Assembly (NCBI RefSeq): GCF_000429145.1
Contig: NZ_AUBH01000004.1
Location: 124,001 to 188,000 of the forward strand
Direction of reading: 5' to 3'
Length of the DNA stretch: 64,000 nucleotides
Source of the DNA: Aestuariibacter salexigens DSM 15300
GTDB taxonomy: Bacteria > Pseudomonadota > Gammaproteobacteria > Enterobacterales > Alteromonadaceae
Part shown: piece by piece, positions 54,139 through 64,000 of the stretch
Layout: every line of letters begins with the position of its first letter
How positions within the stretch are numbered: position 1 is the stretch's first letter
Notes under the pieces: model-generated
Told to the model about the DNA's origin: nothing
Seen by the model: only the letters and a program-made list of their open reading frames with translations
Databases searched by the model: none
Position numbers and translations under genes: made by a program

Positions 54139-56502
54139 TTAATCTTCGATTGCCTGTTCATTCAGCCAGTCGGACAGCTTCACCATGTCATGCTGAACCG
54201 CCATATTCAGTTCCTCCACCCAGTCGTGTACATTCTGCCACCAGGCCGGGTGATCACCCTGCTGGATCTGATTGGCAATACGCTGCACCCGCGACAGCCC
54301 AACCGAGCCCGCCGCGCCCTTAATTTTGTGGGCTTGAGAACACACTTCGTCTTTATCGTTAGCACTTAAGTTGGATTGCAGAATATCCATATAGTCAGGG
54401 ATTTTCTCTTTGAACACGCCAACACTGGTACGCACCATATCTTCGCCAATGTTATCAACCAGCATCTGCAACATATCAATGTCCAGAATACTGTCCAGCT
54501 CACCGCTGGCCTTATTATTCTCCTGGGGTTCAATTAACACTGCAGGCTCCTCATGGAATAACGCATTGAACACTTCTATCACGCGACTTTTCTTAATTGG
54601 CTTGGCAATAACGTCGTCCATGCCATTTTGCAAATACTCTTCGCGGGTTTTTATCACATTGGCGGTTAGCGCCACGATAGGGGTCTGCTCGACCAGACCT
54701 TCTTCGTGCAATATGTTGGCGATATCAAATCCGGTCATATCCGGCAGCTGAATATCAAGCAAAATAAGATCGTAGGTTTTGCTTCGCGCCATGCGCAACG
54801 CATCTTCGCCATTCATGGCCACTTCTACAGTTTGCCCGAGCTTCTCCAGTAACGCCTTGGCGACCATAACATTTAATTCAATATCCTCAACCAACAGGAT
54901 ATTCAGCCCGGTCACCTGCAGTTCTTCACGCTGCATGGGCTTGTTGCTTATTGCCAGTGGTAATTCGACCACAAAGCAGGTGCCGACACCGACTTTACTC
55001 TGTACGTCGATGGAACCATCCATTCGGCTCACCATTTCTTTAGAAATAGCCAAACCTATCCCGGTTCCCGTTGCAGTCTGATGTTCTGGCCGATCGACCT
55101 GATAATACATAGCAAAAATTTTATCCAGTTCGTTTTCCGGAATACCCACGCCGGTATCCTGGATTTTGAAACGCACGATAGAAATACCGGGCCCACCATC
55201 TCGGGCGTCGACACTGAGGCTGACTTTACCTTTTTGGGTGAATTTCACGGCGTTAAACAAAAGATTCCACAAAATCTGGCGAAGACGTGTACCGTCTACC
55301 TCAACGTGTGCTGGCAGCGGGTCGATGATTTGCGTCTCGAAGGCCAACGATTTGTCTTCCGCCAGCAAGCGAATAATGGAGGCCAGTTCATTGGAAAAAT
55401 CACGAATGGACACCGTCTTAAGGCTTAGCTCAAGCTTGTCTCGGTCCAGTCTGTCTAAATCAATAATATCGTTAAAGATGTTACCCAGTGTGATGGCACT
55501 GGCATAAATCGTACTGACCCAGGCGAACTGCTCTTTGCTCAGCTGCGTATCACGCAGCATTCTGCTCAGGCCCACAATACCATTCAATGGCGTGCGCAAT
55601 TCGTGACTGATTGTGGCAATGAATTTGGTTTTATCCTGGCTTGCCTTGCTGACGGCATTTTCAGCTTGCTTACGTTCAGTAATGTCCCGTCCAAAGGCGA
55701 GCAAGCCAAGACGCTGTCCATCATGGTCAAAAAACGGCACTTTACGCATTTCGAAATAACGGCGTCGGCCGTCGGCAAAACGCAGCCAAAGCTCTTCAGT
55801 AATACTGGCATTTGATTCGAGCACTTCGTGATCGCTGGCCACCACCTGTTTGGCCAGATCTTCGTCATAGACCTCATGCGGAGTCAGTCCAATCAGTTCT
55901 TCCTGGGATTTGCCAGTCAACTGTTCCGCGACCTTATTACAACCAGCAAAACGGCCCTGTTCATTACGGTAATAAATCAGGTCCGGGGACGCATCAATAA
56001 TCGATTTTAACAACGTCGACAAGCGTCTTGCTTCTTGTTCCTGCTGGGTTTTTTCACGGATTTCCTTTTCCAGGTCAGCGAACACACTTTCCCGTTCCAA
56101 CTGCGCGTTTTTACGCTGTTCAATCTCGTGATTTAGCTGCTTTATGTTGTTTTGCAACTCACGGTTGAGCAGTACATCTTCGTCCCTGAGACTTTCTAAT
56201 TGCGCGACAACGTCTTTAAGGTTGTGGCGTGACTGCTCCAGCTGTTTCACCAGTTCACTGAAGAAATACAGTACCCAGGGCGCACTCAGCATTGTCAGAA
56301 TGACCGCGCTGACGAAATCGTCCGGTGCCACCTCGCTTCCCAGACTTCGTCTGATGAGGTATGAACCGCCTAACGTAAAAGCAAGGGTCAGAAAGACAAA
56401 CAGCACACTGACTTTCAGCGTGCCAAAGCGCTCCACAAATTGTGCAAATCGGATAGCCCAGGAATCGCCGGGTGAGCCTGAGGGAGTCGAACTGGTCTGC
56501 AT
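54139..56502 (-). CDS. arcB: ArcB, anaerobic redox sensor hybrid histidine kinase
   Basis: About 787 residues in the full ArcB order: two membrane helices (about 28-80), coiled coil, PAS domain (~165-275), HisKA with ISHELRTPLNGIVGLSR, HATPase (DTGVGIPENELDKIFAMYYQ, TGTGIGLA), receiver (ILLDIQLPDMTG) and HPt (AHKIKGAAGSVGL). It phosphorylates ArcA under low oxygen. The PAS keeps Cys188 (E. coli Cys180) in AGCNKVAEQLTG, but the E. coli Cys241 position is Tyr249 in RRRYFEMRK. Start: ATG at 56502 preferred over 56538 because it begins close to the first helix; no strong ribosome-binding site for either. arcB near gltBD is also the E. coli arrangement. Confidence 0.95.
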   Translation of the reverse strand: MQTSSTPSGSPGDSWAIRFAQFVERFGTLKVSVLFVFLTLAFTLGGSYLIRRSLGSEVAPDDFVSAVILTMLSAPWVLYFFSELVKQLEQSRHNLKDVVAQLESLRDEDVLLNRELQNNIKQLNHEIEQRKNAQLERESVFADLEKEIREKTQQEQEARRLSTLLKSIIDASPDLIYYRNEQGRFAGCNKVAEQLTGKSQEELIGLTPHEVYDEDLAKQVVASDHEVLESNASITEELWLRFADGRRRYFEMRKVPFFDHDGQRLGLLAFGRDITERKQAENAVSKASQDKTKFIATISHELRTPLNGIVGLSRMLRDTQLSKEQFAWVSTIYASAITLGNIFNDIIDLDRLDRDKLELSLKTVSIRDFSNELASIIRLLAEDKSLAFETQIIDPLPAHVEVDGTRLRQILWNLLFNAVKFTQKGKVSLSVDARDGGPGISIVRFKIQDTGVGIPENELDKIFAMYYQVDRPEHQTATGTGIGLAISKEMVSRMDGSIDVQSKVGVGTCFVVELPLAISNKPMQREELQVTGLNILLVEDIELNVMVAKALLEKLGQTVEVAMNGEDALRMARSKTYDLILLDIQLPDMTGFDIANILHEEGLVEQTPIVALTANVIKTREEYLQNGMDDVIAKPIKKSRVIEVFNALFHEEPAVLIEPQENNKASGELDSILDIDMLQMLVDNIGEDMVRTSVGVFKEKIPDYMDILQSNLSANDKDEVCSQAHKIKGAAGSVGLSRVQRIANQIQQGDHPAWWQNVHDWVEELNMAVQHDMVKLSDWLNEQAIED

Positions 56503-56596
56503 ATAATCTCTGCAAGGTAGTAGCGAAGTGCGAGCCATGCTAGCAAGTTTCGCTAACGCGTCAACTCCGGCCAGACGATCCCGGGCAGCATATTGC

Positions 56597-57424
56597 CTAG
56601 GTTAAGTACTTGCTACTGACCCAACCTTTGAGGGTAAATTCAACCTGGCTCCATCCCTGTTTTTGCTGCAACACCTTGACATTGGTTCCCAACGAAAGTG
56701 GCTCGGTAACTTTATCAAACTGTGCGCCGGGCCCCTCCCGCACGTTAAGGCGACTGGCGTTAACCAGTTTTGAGGTAGCTTCAAACACGCTATCATCCTG
56801 ACCGTCATCGGCTCTTTCTTTGTCTAACATGGCGCGCAGTTTGTCTAGCGGAAATGCTGGACCGGGATCAACCTTCCGTTTTGGCGATATCTCCTCATGC
56901 CCGACGATAGTGTCAATTCCGTAAGCGTTACACAGGCTTTGACACACGGCGAAGGTTGCTTTGATCTGCTCCTCGGTATAGGCATGCCAATAGGTTTCCG
57001 TTTTTTGGTTTCGATGCACTCCGCAAAATACATCTTCACCGGAATAGGCACGATTAAACCAAGATAGAAACTGTCCCTGACCATTTGGCGTGAGCTCCCC
57101 CGCATTATCCAGCTCAATACCGATGGAAAAACGGTTCAGTCCACTGCGGCCCTGCCAGCTGCTTTTTCCCGCATGCCAGGCCACCATGTCGAATGGTACT
57201 AATTGCACAATCGCTCCATCACGGCCAATCACAAGATGCGCAGAAACCGAATTGTCAGGATCGCACAGGGTTCTTACGGCAGACTCTACACTGCTGCCCG
57301 CAGTAAAATGGATCACCAGAGTATCAGCCTGCCCTGCCGCAAACCGCCCGCCGGTATTAGGCGAGGACTCAAATGTCACCGATGGGCCAACTAACTTATT
57401 ATCTTCCACTTGATAATCAGACAT
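56597..57424 (-). CDS. N-acetylmuramoyl-L-alanine amidase (Amidase_2) with SH3 domain
   Basis: 275 residues. Amidase_2 zinc ligands appear in VIHFTAG (first His), VGHEEISPKRKVDPGPAFP (second His and, ten residues on, Asp, the AmpD spacing). Glu/Lys residues of the active site are nearby. The last ~65 residues form a bacterial SH3 domain (NVREGPGAQFDKV... WVSSKYL), normally for cell-wall binding. No signal peptide or lipobox is visible, which is odd for an SH3 protein. It cuts the amide between MurNAc and L-Ala, probably in peptidoglycan recycling or turnover. Divergent from gltB. Confidence 0.88.
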   Translation of the reverse strand: MSDYQVEDNKLVGPSVTFESSPNTGGRFAAGQADTLVIHFTAGSSVESAVRTLCDPDNSVSAHLVIGRDGAIVQLVPFDMVAWHAGKSSWQGRSGLNRFSIGIELDNAGELTPNGQGQFLSWFNRAYSGEDVFCGVHRNQKTETYWHAYTEEQIKATFAVCQSLCNAYGIDTIVGHEEISPKRKVDPGPAFPLDKLRAMLDKERADDGQDDSVFEATSKLVNASRLNVREGPGAQFDKVTEPLSLGTNVKVLQQKQGWSQVEFTLKGWVSSKYLT

Positions 57425-57525
57425 ATTCCATTGCTCCAGTGATGGCCATATTCCTTTAAAACTGTAGTCGATATTGTTGATTTGTCTGAGCCGATATTAA
57501 TGTCGAAGGGCATACTTTCGGCTTG

Positions 57526-57543
57526 AGTGAATAATTATTCGAT
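57526..57543. promoter_or_regulatory. Candidate ARG box (ArgR operator)
   Basis: AGTGAATAATTATTCGAT matches 15 of 18 positions of the E. coli ARG-box consensus AATGAATAATTATTCATT. It lies between the divergent amidase and gltB genes. In E. coli ArgR takes part in gltBDF control, which makes the site plausible. Confidence 0.5.
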
Positions 57544-57745
57544 AAAGAGCCATGTTTTCCGAATAAAAAGCAGATATATGCCGATAATTTACGAATCTTT
57601 TATAATAATTTCACAATTCTTATCTTTTCAGAAACCGTTATTGAATTACACCATACTTTAGACATAACCTGTTGATATAAATAACTATTACTTATCTTCT
57701 AGACCACTAACTCGCGTTCACCTATGGTATTAGACTTAGAACCAA

Positions 57746-57774
57746 TTGATTTCTAATTATGAACTGGGTATGTT
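57746..57774 (+). promoter_or_regulatory. Candidate sigma-70 promoter for gltBD
   Basis: TTGATT (-35), a 17-base spacer and TATGTT (-10), giving a transcription start near 57781 and a leader of about 210 nt. Confidence 0.45.
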
Positions 57775-57793
57775 GTACGGCCCGCTTGGTAAA

Positions 57794-57811
57794 AATGCAT
57801 AAAAATTCGAT
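57794..57811. promoter_or_regulatory. Second, weaker ARG-box-like site
   Basis: AATGCATAAAAATTCGAT matches 13 of 18 consensus positions and shares ATTCGAT with the site at 57526. It would lie just downstream of the proposed start point, where bound ArgR would repress. Confidence 0.35.
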
Positions 57812-57858
57812 ACACACCCTGTATCTTCTAAAAATAATAAGACGACAAGAAAACACCC

Positions 57859-57898
57859 TACGCTGAACCGTGCCGACACGAAAAGAGCACACAGCGTA
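57859..57898 (+). promoter_or_regulatory. Leader hairpin upstream of gltB
   Basis: TACGCTG (57859-57865) pairs with CAGCGTA (57892-57898), with inner GTGC (57870-57873)/GCAC (57887-57890). It is a two-tier stem in the 5' leader. No T-run follows, so it is not a plain terminator. Confidence 0.4.
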
Positions 57899-57993
57899 AA
57901 GGCAGCGATCCCTGCCCTCACGCGGAGCAACAAAGCGCCACACAAGCAAGTGCGTTTACCGCGACTAGACAGGCGGTTGAAGGAGAGACATAT

Positions 57994-60900
57994 ATGAAAT
58001 TGTATAATCCCAATGATTCTCGGGATAATTGCGGGTTTGGTCTTATTGCACACACCCAGGGCGAGCCCAGTCACAGGCTGGTGAGTACCGCCATTAAAGC
58101 ACTGGATCGCATGCAGCATCGAGGCGGCATCGCCGCCGATGGTAAAACCGGCGATGGCTGCGGTTTGCTATTACAGAAGCCGGACGCATTTTTTCATCAC
58201 ATTGCCGAAGAGCAAGGCTGGAAGTTAGGAAAAAAATACGGCGTTGGCATGATTTTTCTCAGCCAGGACCCTGAACTAGCCGAACAGGGTCGTCAGGCCA
58301 TTAACGAAGAACTGGCCCGTGAGACGCTGACCGTGCTTGGCTGGCGCACCGTGCCTACCAACCCTAGCGTGTTGGGCGATCTGGCAAAAACCGGCTTACC
58401 GCAAATCGAACAGGTATTTGTGAATGCGCCACCAGGATGGCGAAAGCGTGACCTTGAACGTCGCTTATTTATGGCCAGACGCCGTGCGGAAAAGCGCATG
58501 GAGCATGACGCGGACTTCTACATTGCCTGTTTGTCGGCATTGGTAACGATTTATAAGGGGCTAGTGATGCCCCGAGATTTGCCAGCCTTCTATCTGGATT
58601 TGGCCGACGAGCGCATGCAGTCAGCCATATGTGTTTTCCATCAACGCTTTTCTACTAACACATTACCGCGCTGGCCTTTGGCTCAGCCGTTTCGTTTTCT
58701 TGCCCATAATGGTGAAATTAACACCATTCGCGGTAACCGGGACTGGGCCATGGCCCGTACCGCAAAATTCAGTACTCCTTTGTTGCCTGATCTGAAAGAA
58801 GCAGCGCCGTTCGTCAATATGGAAGGCTCTGACTCATCGTCGCTGGATAATATGCTTGAGCTATTTTTGGCCGGCGGCATGGATTTATTCCGCGCTATGC
58901 GTCTGCTGGTGCCACCAGCATATCAAAATAACGACACCATGGACCCGGAGCTTCGCGCGTTTTACGAGTTCAACTCGATGCATATGGAGCCTTGGGATGG
59001 ACCAGCGGGTATTGTATTAACAAATGGCCGCCATGTTGCCTGTAATCTGGACCGCAACGGTTTGCGTCCTGCTCGCTACGTTATCACCAAAGACGGCTTG
59101 ATTACCCTGGCGTCGGAAGTCGGTATATGGGACTACCAGCCGCAGGATGTCATTGAAAAAGGCAGGGTTGGCCCCGGCGAGATGCTAGCTGTCGATACCT
59201 ACACAGGGAAAATCTGGCGCTCCAACGAAATCGATCAAGATCTCAAAGAGCGCCACCCCTATCAGGAATGGCTAACAAACCATATCAAGCGCCTCACACC
59301 GATAGAAAAAACCGACTCGTCGCTGATTGGTAAGCGCGTTTTTAACGACGATATGATGGCCACGTTCCACAAGCTGTTCAATTACAGTTATGAGGAACTG
59401 CATCAGGTAGTCAAGGTACTGGCTAAAGATGGCCAGGAGGCGGTAGGCTCGATGGGCGATGATACGCCCATGGCGGTGATGTCGTCCAAACAGCGCACCT
59501 TGTATGACTATTTTAGACAACAGTTTGCTCAGGTGACCAATCCACCCATTGATCCTCTGCGTGAAAATCATGTGATGTCACTGGCGACCTGTATCGGCCG
59601 TGAGCAAAACGTATTCAGTGAAACGTCTGGCTATGCCAACCGCGTACTGTTCGATTCACCCATTCTGATGTACACCGATCTACAGCAGTTGCGGGACTTT
59701 GACCCGGAGCATTATTACTCAGAAAAAGTTGAACTGAATTACCTGCCTGAAGAGGGCCTGAAAAAGGCCATCGAACGCATCTGTAATGAGGTGGAGTATC
59801 TGGTTAAACAAAAGCATGCCGCTTTTGTGGTGTTATCTGACCGGGATATCAAACCCAATAAGTTACCGATACCGGCAGCGATGGCGGTCGGAGCTGTGCA
59901 GCGCCGGCTGGTTGAAAAGTCACTGCGTTGCGATTGCAATATCGTCGTAGAAACCGCATCAGCCAGAGATCCGCATCATTTTGCTGTCCTGATTGGTCTG
60001 GGTGCCACAGCAATCTATCCCTTCCTGGCCTATGAAAGCATTGAACAGATGGTCGAGAACAAAGAGCTCGACATCAGTGCGCTGGACGCAGTAATCAATT
60101 ATCGCAAAGGCATCAATAAAGGTCTGTACAAGATCATGTCGAAGATGGGCATCAGTACCGTTGCCAGCTATCGCAGCTCCAAGCTGTTTGAAGCCGTAGG
60201 CATTAACAGCGACGTCATGGAACTGTGCTTTAAGGGTATGCCCAGCCGCATCCAGGGAGCTGGCTTTGAAGACTTCGAACAGGACCAGATTAACTTATCC
60301 AGAATAGCCTGGCTGAAACGCAAAAAAATGAGTCACGGCGGACTTCTCAAGTATGTACATAACGGCGAATATCATGCATACAATCCGGATGTAGTTCAGA
60401 GCCTGCAAAAAGCGGTGGTCAGCGGTAACTACGACGATTACAAGGTATTTTCGAATCTGGTTAACGAGCGTGCACCATCCCACCTGCGCGATCTGTTAGG
60501 TATCGTTACACGACAAAACAGTATCGATATTGAAGATGTAGAACCAGCCGAAAATCTTTATCCACGCTTTGATACCGCGGCGATGTCCATAGGTGCACTC
60601 AGTCCAGAGGCCCACGAAGCACTTGCTATTGCGATGAACCGCCTGGGCGGTCAATCAAACTCTGGCGAGGGTGGTGAAGATCCGGAACGTTTCAATACCG
60701 AGAAGAATTCCAAGATCAAGCAGGTTGCCTCTGGCCGTTTCGGTGTGACGCCACACTATTTGTCCAACGCCAGTGTGATTCAAATCAAGGTTGCCCAGGG
60801 TGCCAAGCCCGGCGAAGGTGGACAATTGCCAGGTGATAAGGTCAATCAGTATATTGCAGAGTTACGCTATTCGGTGCCAGGCGTAACGCTGATTTCACCT

Positions 60901-62460
60901 CCGCCTCATCATGACATCTATTCGATAGAAGATTTGGCACAGCTGATATTTGATCTCAAGCAGGTCAATCCACAGGCGCTGATATCCGTCAAACTGGTAT
61001 CTGAGCCAGGCGTGGGTACGATCGCGACCGGTGTGGCAAAGGCCTACGCAGACCTGATTACGATTTCAGGTTATGACGGCGGCACGGGTGCCAGTCCGTT
61101 AACATCAGTCAAGTATGCCGGCAGTCCGTTTGAGCTGGGTTTGGCAGAAACACAGCAAGCACTGGTTGAGAACGGTTTACGGCATAAAGTCAGGGTGCAA
61201 ACAGATGGCGGACTCAAGACCGGGTTGGATGTGGTCAAAGCCGCGATGCTTGGCGCAGAAAGCTTTGGTTTCGGCACCGGCCCCATGGTGGCGCTGGGCT
61301 GCAAGTACCTGCGTATCTGCCATTTGAACAATTGCGCGACCGGTGTGGCCACGCAAGATGAAAAACTGCGTGATAACTACTTCATTGGCTTGCCAGAGAT
61401 GGTCATGAACTACTTCAAGTTCATCGCTCAGGAAGTGCGCGAAATTATGGCATCGCTGGGCGTAAGCCGGTTTGAAGATTTAGTCGGACGTACTGATCTG
61501 CTGCAAGTGATTGAGGGCTACACCGCGAAACAAAATCGTCTGGATTTGTCTCCACTTTTAGCTAAGTCAGAAGCCGGCAACCACACCAGGCTGTTCTGCT
61601 CTGAGACCACCAATGCGCCGGCAGATAAAGGCGAGCTCAATCTGGCTATTTTGGCAAAGGCCCAGAAAGCCATCGCAAGCAAATCCGGTGCATCATTGAA
61701 ATTTGATATCCGAAATACAGACCGCTCGGTAGGCGCATTGGTATCCGGAGAAATTGCCAAACAGCATGGCAATATGGGTATGCACGACCACCCTGTGCGA
61801 ATTGAATTGCACGGCACCGCTGGACAGAGTTTTGGCGTGTGGAACGCAGGCGGACTTGAGATGCGCCTGATCGGCGATGCCAATGACTATGTCGGTAAAG
61901 GCATGGCTGGCGGCAAATTGGTCATTCATCCACCGGCGGGTGTCGATTATGATCCGCATACAAGTGCGATTATGGGTAACACCTGTTTATACGGTGCCAC
62001 CGGCGGCAAATTATTTGCAGCGGGTCGTGCCGGAGAGCGCTTTGCCGTACGTAACTCGGGCGCTATTGCGGTGGTCGAAGGCACCGGCGATAACGGCTGT
62101 GAATACATGACAGGCGGTATTGTGGCCGTACTTGGCCCAGTGGGTATTAACTTTGGCGCCGGTATGACAGGCGGATTTGCCTATCTGTTCGATGAACACA
62201 ATGACCTCGACAATCGAGTAAACAAAGAATTGGTGGAAATTCTGGATATTGGCGACAAGGTCATACTGTCAGAGCATTTACGCGGATTGATTAATCAGCA
62301 TTATGAAGAAACCGGTAGCGAGCATGCGCTGCAACTGCTGACGAATTTTGGCGAGCTGCTGACGCGCTTTAAATTAATTAAACCGAAAACCAGCGACGTC
62401 AAAAATCTGCTTGGTCACATTAGCCGCTCAAGCGCTGAACTGCGCGTTCAGGCACAGTAG
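57994..62460 (+). CDS. gltB: GltB, glutamate synthase (NADPH) large subunit
   Basis: 1488 residues. The N-terminal glutamine amidotransferase has catalytic Cys13 ([15 protein letters not shown]; residues 1-12 would be the propeptide) and [16 protein letters not shown]. The central and FMN domains follow, with the 3Fe-4S cluster ligands C-x5-C-x4-C in [13 protein letters not shown] near residue 1100, and the C-terminal beta-helix (GXXG repeats, e.g. [20 protein letters not shown]). It makes two glutamates from glutamine and 2-oxoglutarate with GltD. Full length, no defects seen. Confidence 0.97.
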   Translation: MKLYNPNDSRDNCGFGLIAHTQGEPSHRLVSTAIKALDRMQHRGGIAADGKTGDGCGLLLQKPDAFFHHIAEEQGWKLGKKYGVGMIFLSQDPELAEQGRQAINEELARETLTVLGWRTVPTNPSVLGDLAKTGLPQIEQVFVNAPPGWRKRDLERRLFMARRRAEKRMEHDADFYIACLSALVTIYKGLVMPRDLPAFYLDLADERMQSAICVFHQRFSTNTLPRWPLAQPFRFLAHNGEINTIRGNRDWAMARTAKFSTPLLPDLKEAAPFVNMEGSDSSSLDNMLELFLAGGMDLFRAMRLLVPPAYQNNDTMDPELRAFYEFNSMHMEPWDGPAGIVLTNGRHVACNLDRNGLRPARYVITKDGLITLASEVGIWDYQPQDVIEKGRVGPGEMLAVDTYTGKIWRSNEIDQDLKERHPYQEWLTNHIKRLTPIEKTDSSLIGKRVFNDDMMATFHKLFNYSYEELHQVVKVLAKDGQEAVGSMGDDTPMAVMSSKQRTLYDYFRQQFAQVTNPPIDPLRENHVMSLATCIGREQNVFSETSGYANRVLFDSPILMYTDLQQLRDFDPEHYYSEKVELNYLPEEGLKKAIERICNEVEYLVKQKHAAFVVLSDRDIKPNKLPIPAAMAVGAVQRRLVEKSLRCDCNIVVETASARDPHHFAVLIGLGATAIYPFLAYESIEQMVENKELDISALDAVINYRKGINKGLYKIMSKMGISTVASYRSSKLFEAVGINSDVMELCFKGMPSRIQGAGFEDFEQDQINLSRIAWLKRKKMSHGGLLKYVHNGEYHAYNPDVVQSLQKAVVSGNYDDYKVFSNLVNERAPSHLRDLLGIVTRQNSIDIEDVEPAENLYPRFDTAAMSIGALSPEAHEALAIAMNRLGGQSNSGEGGEDPERFNTEKNSKIKQVASGRFGVTPHYLSNASVIQIKVAQGAKPGEGGQLPGDKVNQYIAELRYSVPGVTLISPPPHHDIYSIEDLAQLIFDLKQVNPQALISVKLVSEPGVGTIATGVAKAYADLITISGYDGGTGASPLTSVKYAGSPFELGLAETQQALVENGLRHKVRVQTDGGLKTGLDVVKAAMLGAESFGFGTGPMVALGCKYLRICHLNNCATGVATQDEKLRDNYFIGLPEMVMNYFKFIAQEVREIMASLGVSRFEDLVGRTDLLQVIEGYTAKQNRLDLSPLLAKSEAGNHTRLFCSETTNAPADKGELNLAILAKAQKAIASKSGASLKFDIRNTDRSVGALVSGEIAKQHGNMGMHDHPVRIELHGTAGQSFGVWNAGGLEMRLIGDANDYVGKGMAGGKLVIHPPAGVDYDPHTSAIMGNTCLYGATGGKLFAAGRAGERFAVRNSGAIAVVEGTGDNGCEYMTGGIVAVLGPVGINFGAGMTGGFAYLFDEHNDLDNRVNKELVEILDIGDKVILSEHLRGLINQHYEETGSEHALQLLTNFGELLTRFKLIKPKTSDVKNLLGHISRSSAELRVQAQ

Positions 62461-62463
62461 TAG

Positions 62464-63894
<1,431 letters not shown>

Positions 63895-63909
63895 TCACTA
63901 TCTAATCAT

Positions 63910-63930
63910 GGGCGAACGTTTGCGTCGCCC
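63910..63930 (+). terminator. Hairpin after gltD (possible terminator)
   Basis: GGGCGA, nine bases, TCGCCC, 16 bases past the gltD stop. No T-run follows (TGTGATTG), so it is a weak terminator candidate. The remaining bases to 64000 show no gene. Confidence 0.4.
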
Positions 63931-64000
63931 TGTGATTGCTATCTTCATTATCCAGATTGAGCCGTCACCTAATACAGCAAACAGCAATGCCATTATTAGC

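Larger units (their letters stand above)
57425..57993. other. Long regulatory region and leader upstream of gltB
   Basis: This 569-base gap holds no convincing gene. The first ~300 bases are very AT-rich; an ARG-box-like site lies at 57526-57543, a sigma-70-like promoter at 57746-57774, a second ARG-like site at 57794-57811, then a leader of about 210 bases with several possible hairpins (57859-57898; GGCAG/CTGCC at 57901-57916; CGCGG at 57921 with CCGCG at 57959). AAGGAGAGA precedes the gltB ATG. Confidence 0.7.

Noticed and set aside
57722-58119. Minus-strand open frames across the gltB leader
   Set aside because: They cross into the gltB coding start in antisense, have no ribosome-binding site or domain, and the protein sequence looks like leader shadow.

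Overview
The window reads as a chromosomal segment of a free-living marine gammaproteobacterium of the Alteromonadales (Alteromonas-like family). This is an inference. It rests on E. coli-like gene order at two loci (zapE-zapG-degQ-degS, and murA-ibaG-mla-yrbG-kdsC-lptCAB-rpoN-hpf-ptsN-rapZ-npr followed by arcB and gltBD). It also rests on a DUF3450-ExbB-ExbB-ExbD-TonB-TPR operon, many stand-alone PAS/GAF/GGDEF proteins, and a wax ester synthase/DGAT-type acyltransferase. I saw no phage, insertion sequence, CRISPR array, tRNA or rRNA.

Layout. 1-5.6 kb: a truncated MASE1 sensor, a YdcH protein, a secreted M13 metallopeptidase and small sensory or unknown proteins. 5.6-10.7 kb (minus): a six-gene TonB energy-transduction operon. 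10.9-18.6 kb: a CaiB/BaiF CoA-transferase, a Ca/Na antiporter, a DUF21 membrane protein, a RimK / aspartoacylase-like / RimB-like cluster, and a kinase-like/exonuclease pair. 18.8-26.6 kb: a PAS-GGDEF diguanylate cyclase abutting rnpB (RNase P RNA, minus), a YebC-type protein, zapE, zapG, degQ and degS.

26.6-31.1 kb is the most unusual part, an AT-richer insert. It holds a signal-peptide protein with intact PI4K/HipA-like kinase motifs, a TLC-type (ATP/ADP translocase-like) nucleotide transporter, and a signal-peptide PPP-type phosphatase fused to a domain of the same kinase family whose catalytic Asp is replaced by Gly. My inference is an extracytoplasmic phosphorylation/dephosphorylation system with a dedicated nucleotide carrier.

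31.2-34.3 kb: a WS/DGAT acyltransferase overlapping an alpha/beta hydrolase, then a small membrane-protein gene split by an in-frame TGA. 34.4-46.1 kb: the envelope and PTS-Ntr block (murA, ibaG, mlaBCDEF, a second Ca/Na antiporter, kdsC, lptCAB, rpoN, hpf, ptsN, rapZ, npr). The kdsD gene expected before kdsC is absent. 46.2-54.1 kb: mgtE, a PAS protein, an ABC ATPase with a giant permease-M1 peptidase fusion, and a short-chain dehydrogenase. 54.1-63.9 kb: arcB (one of the two E. coli redox cysteines is replaced by Tyr), an Amidase_2-SH3 protein, then gltB-gltD behind a long leader with candidate ARG boxes.
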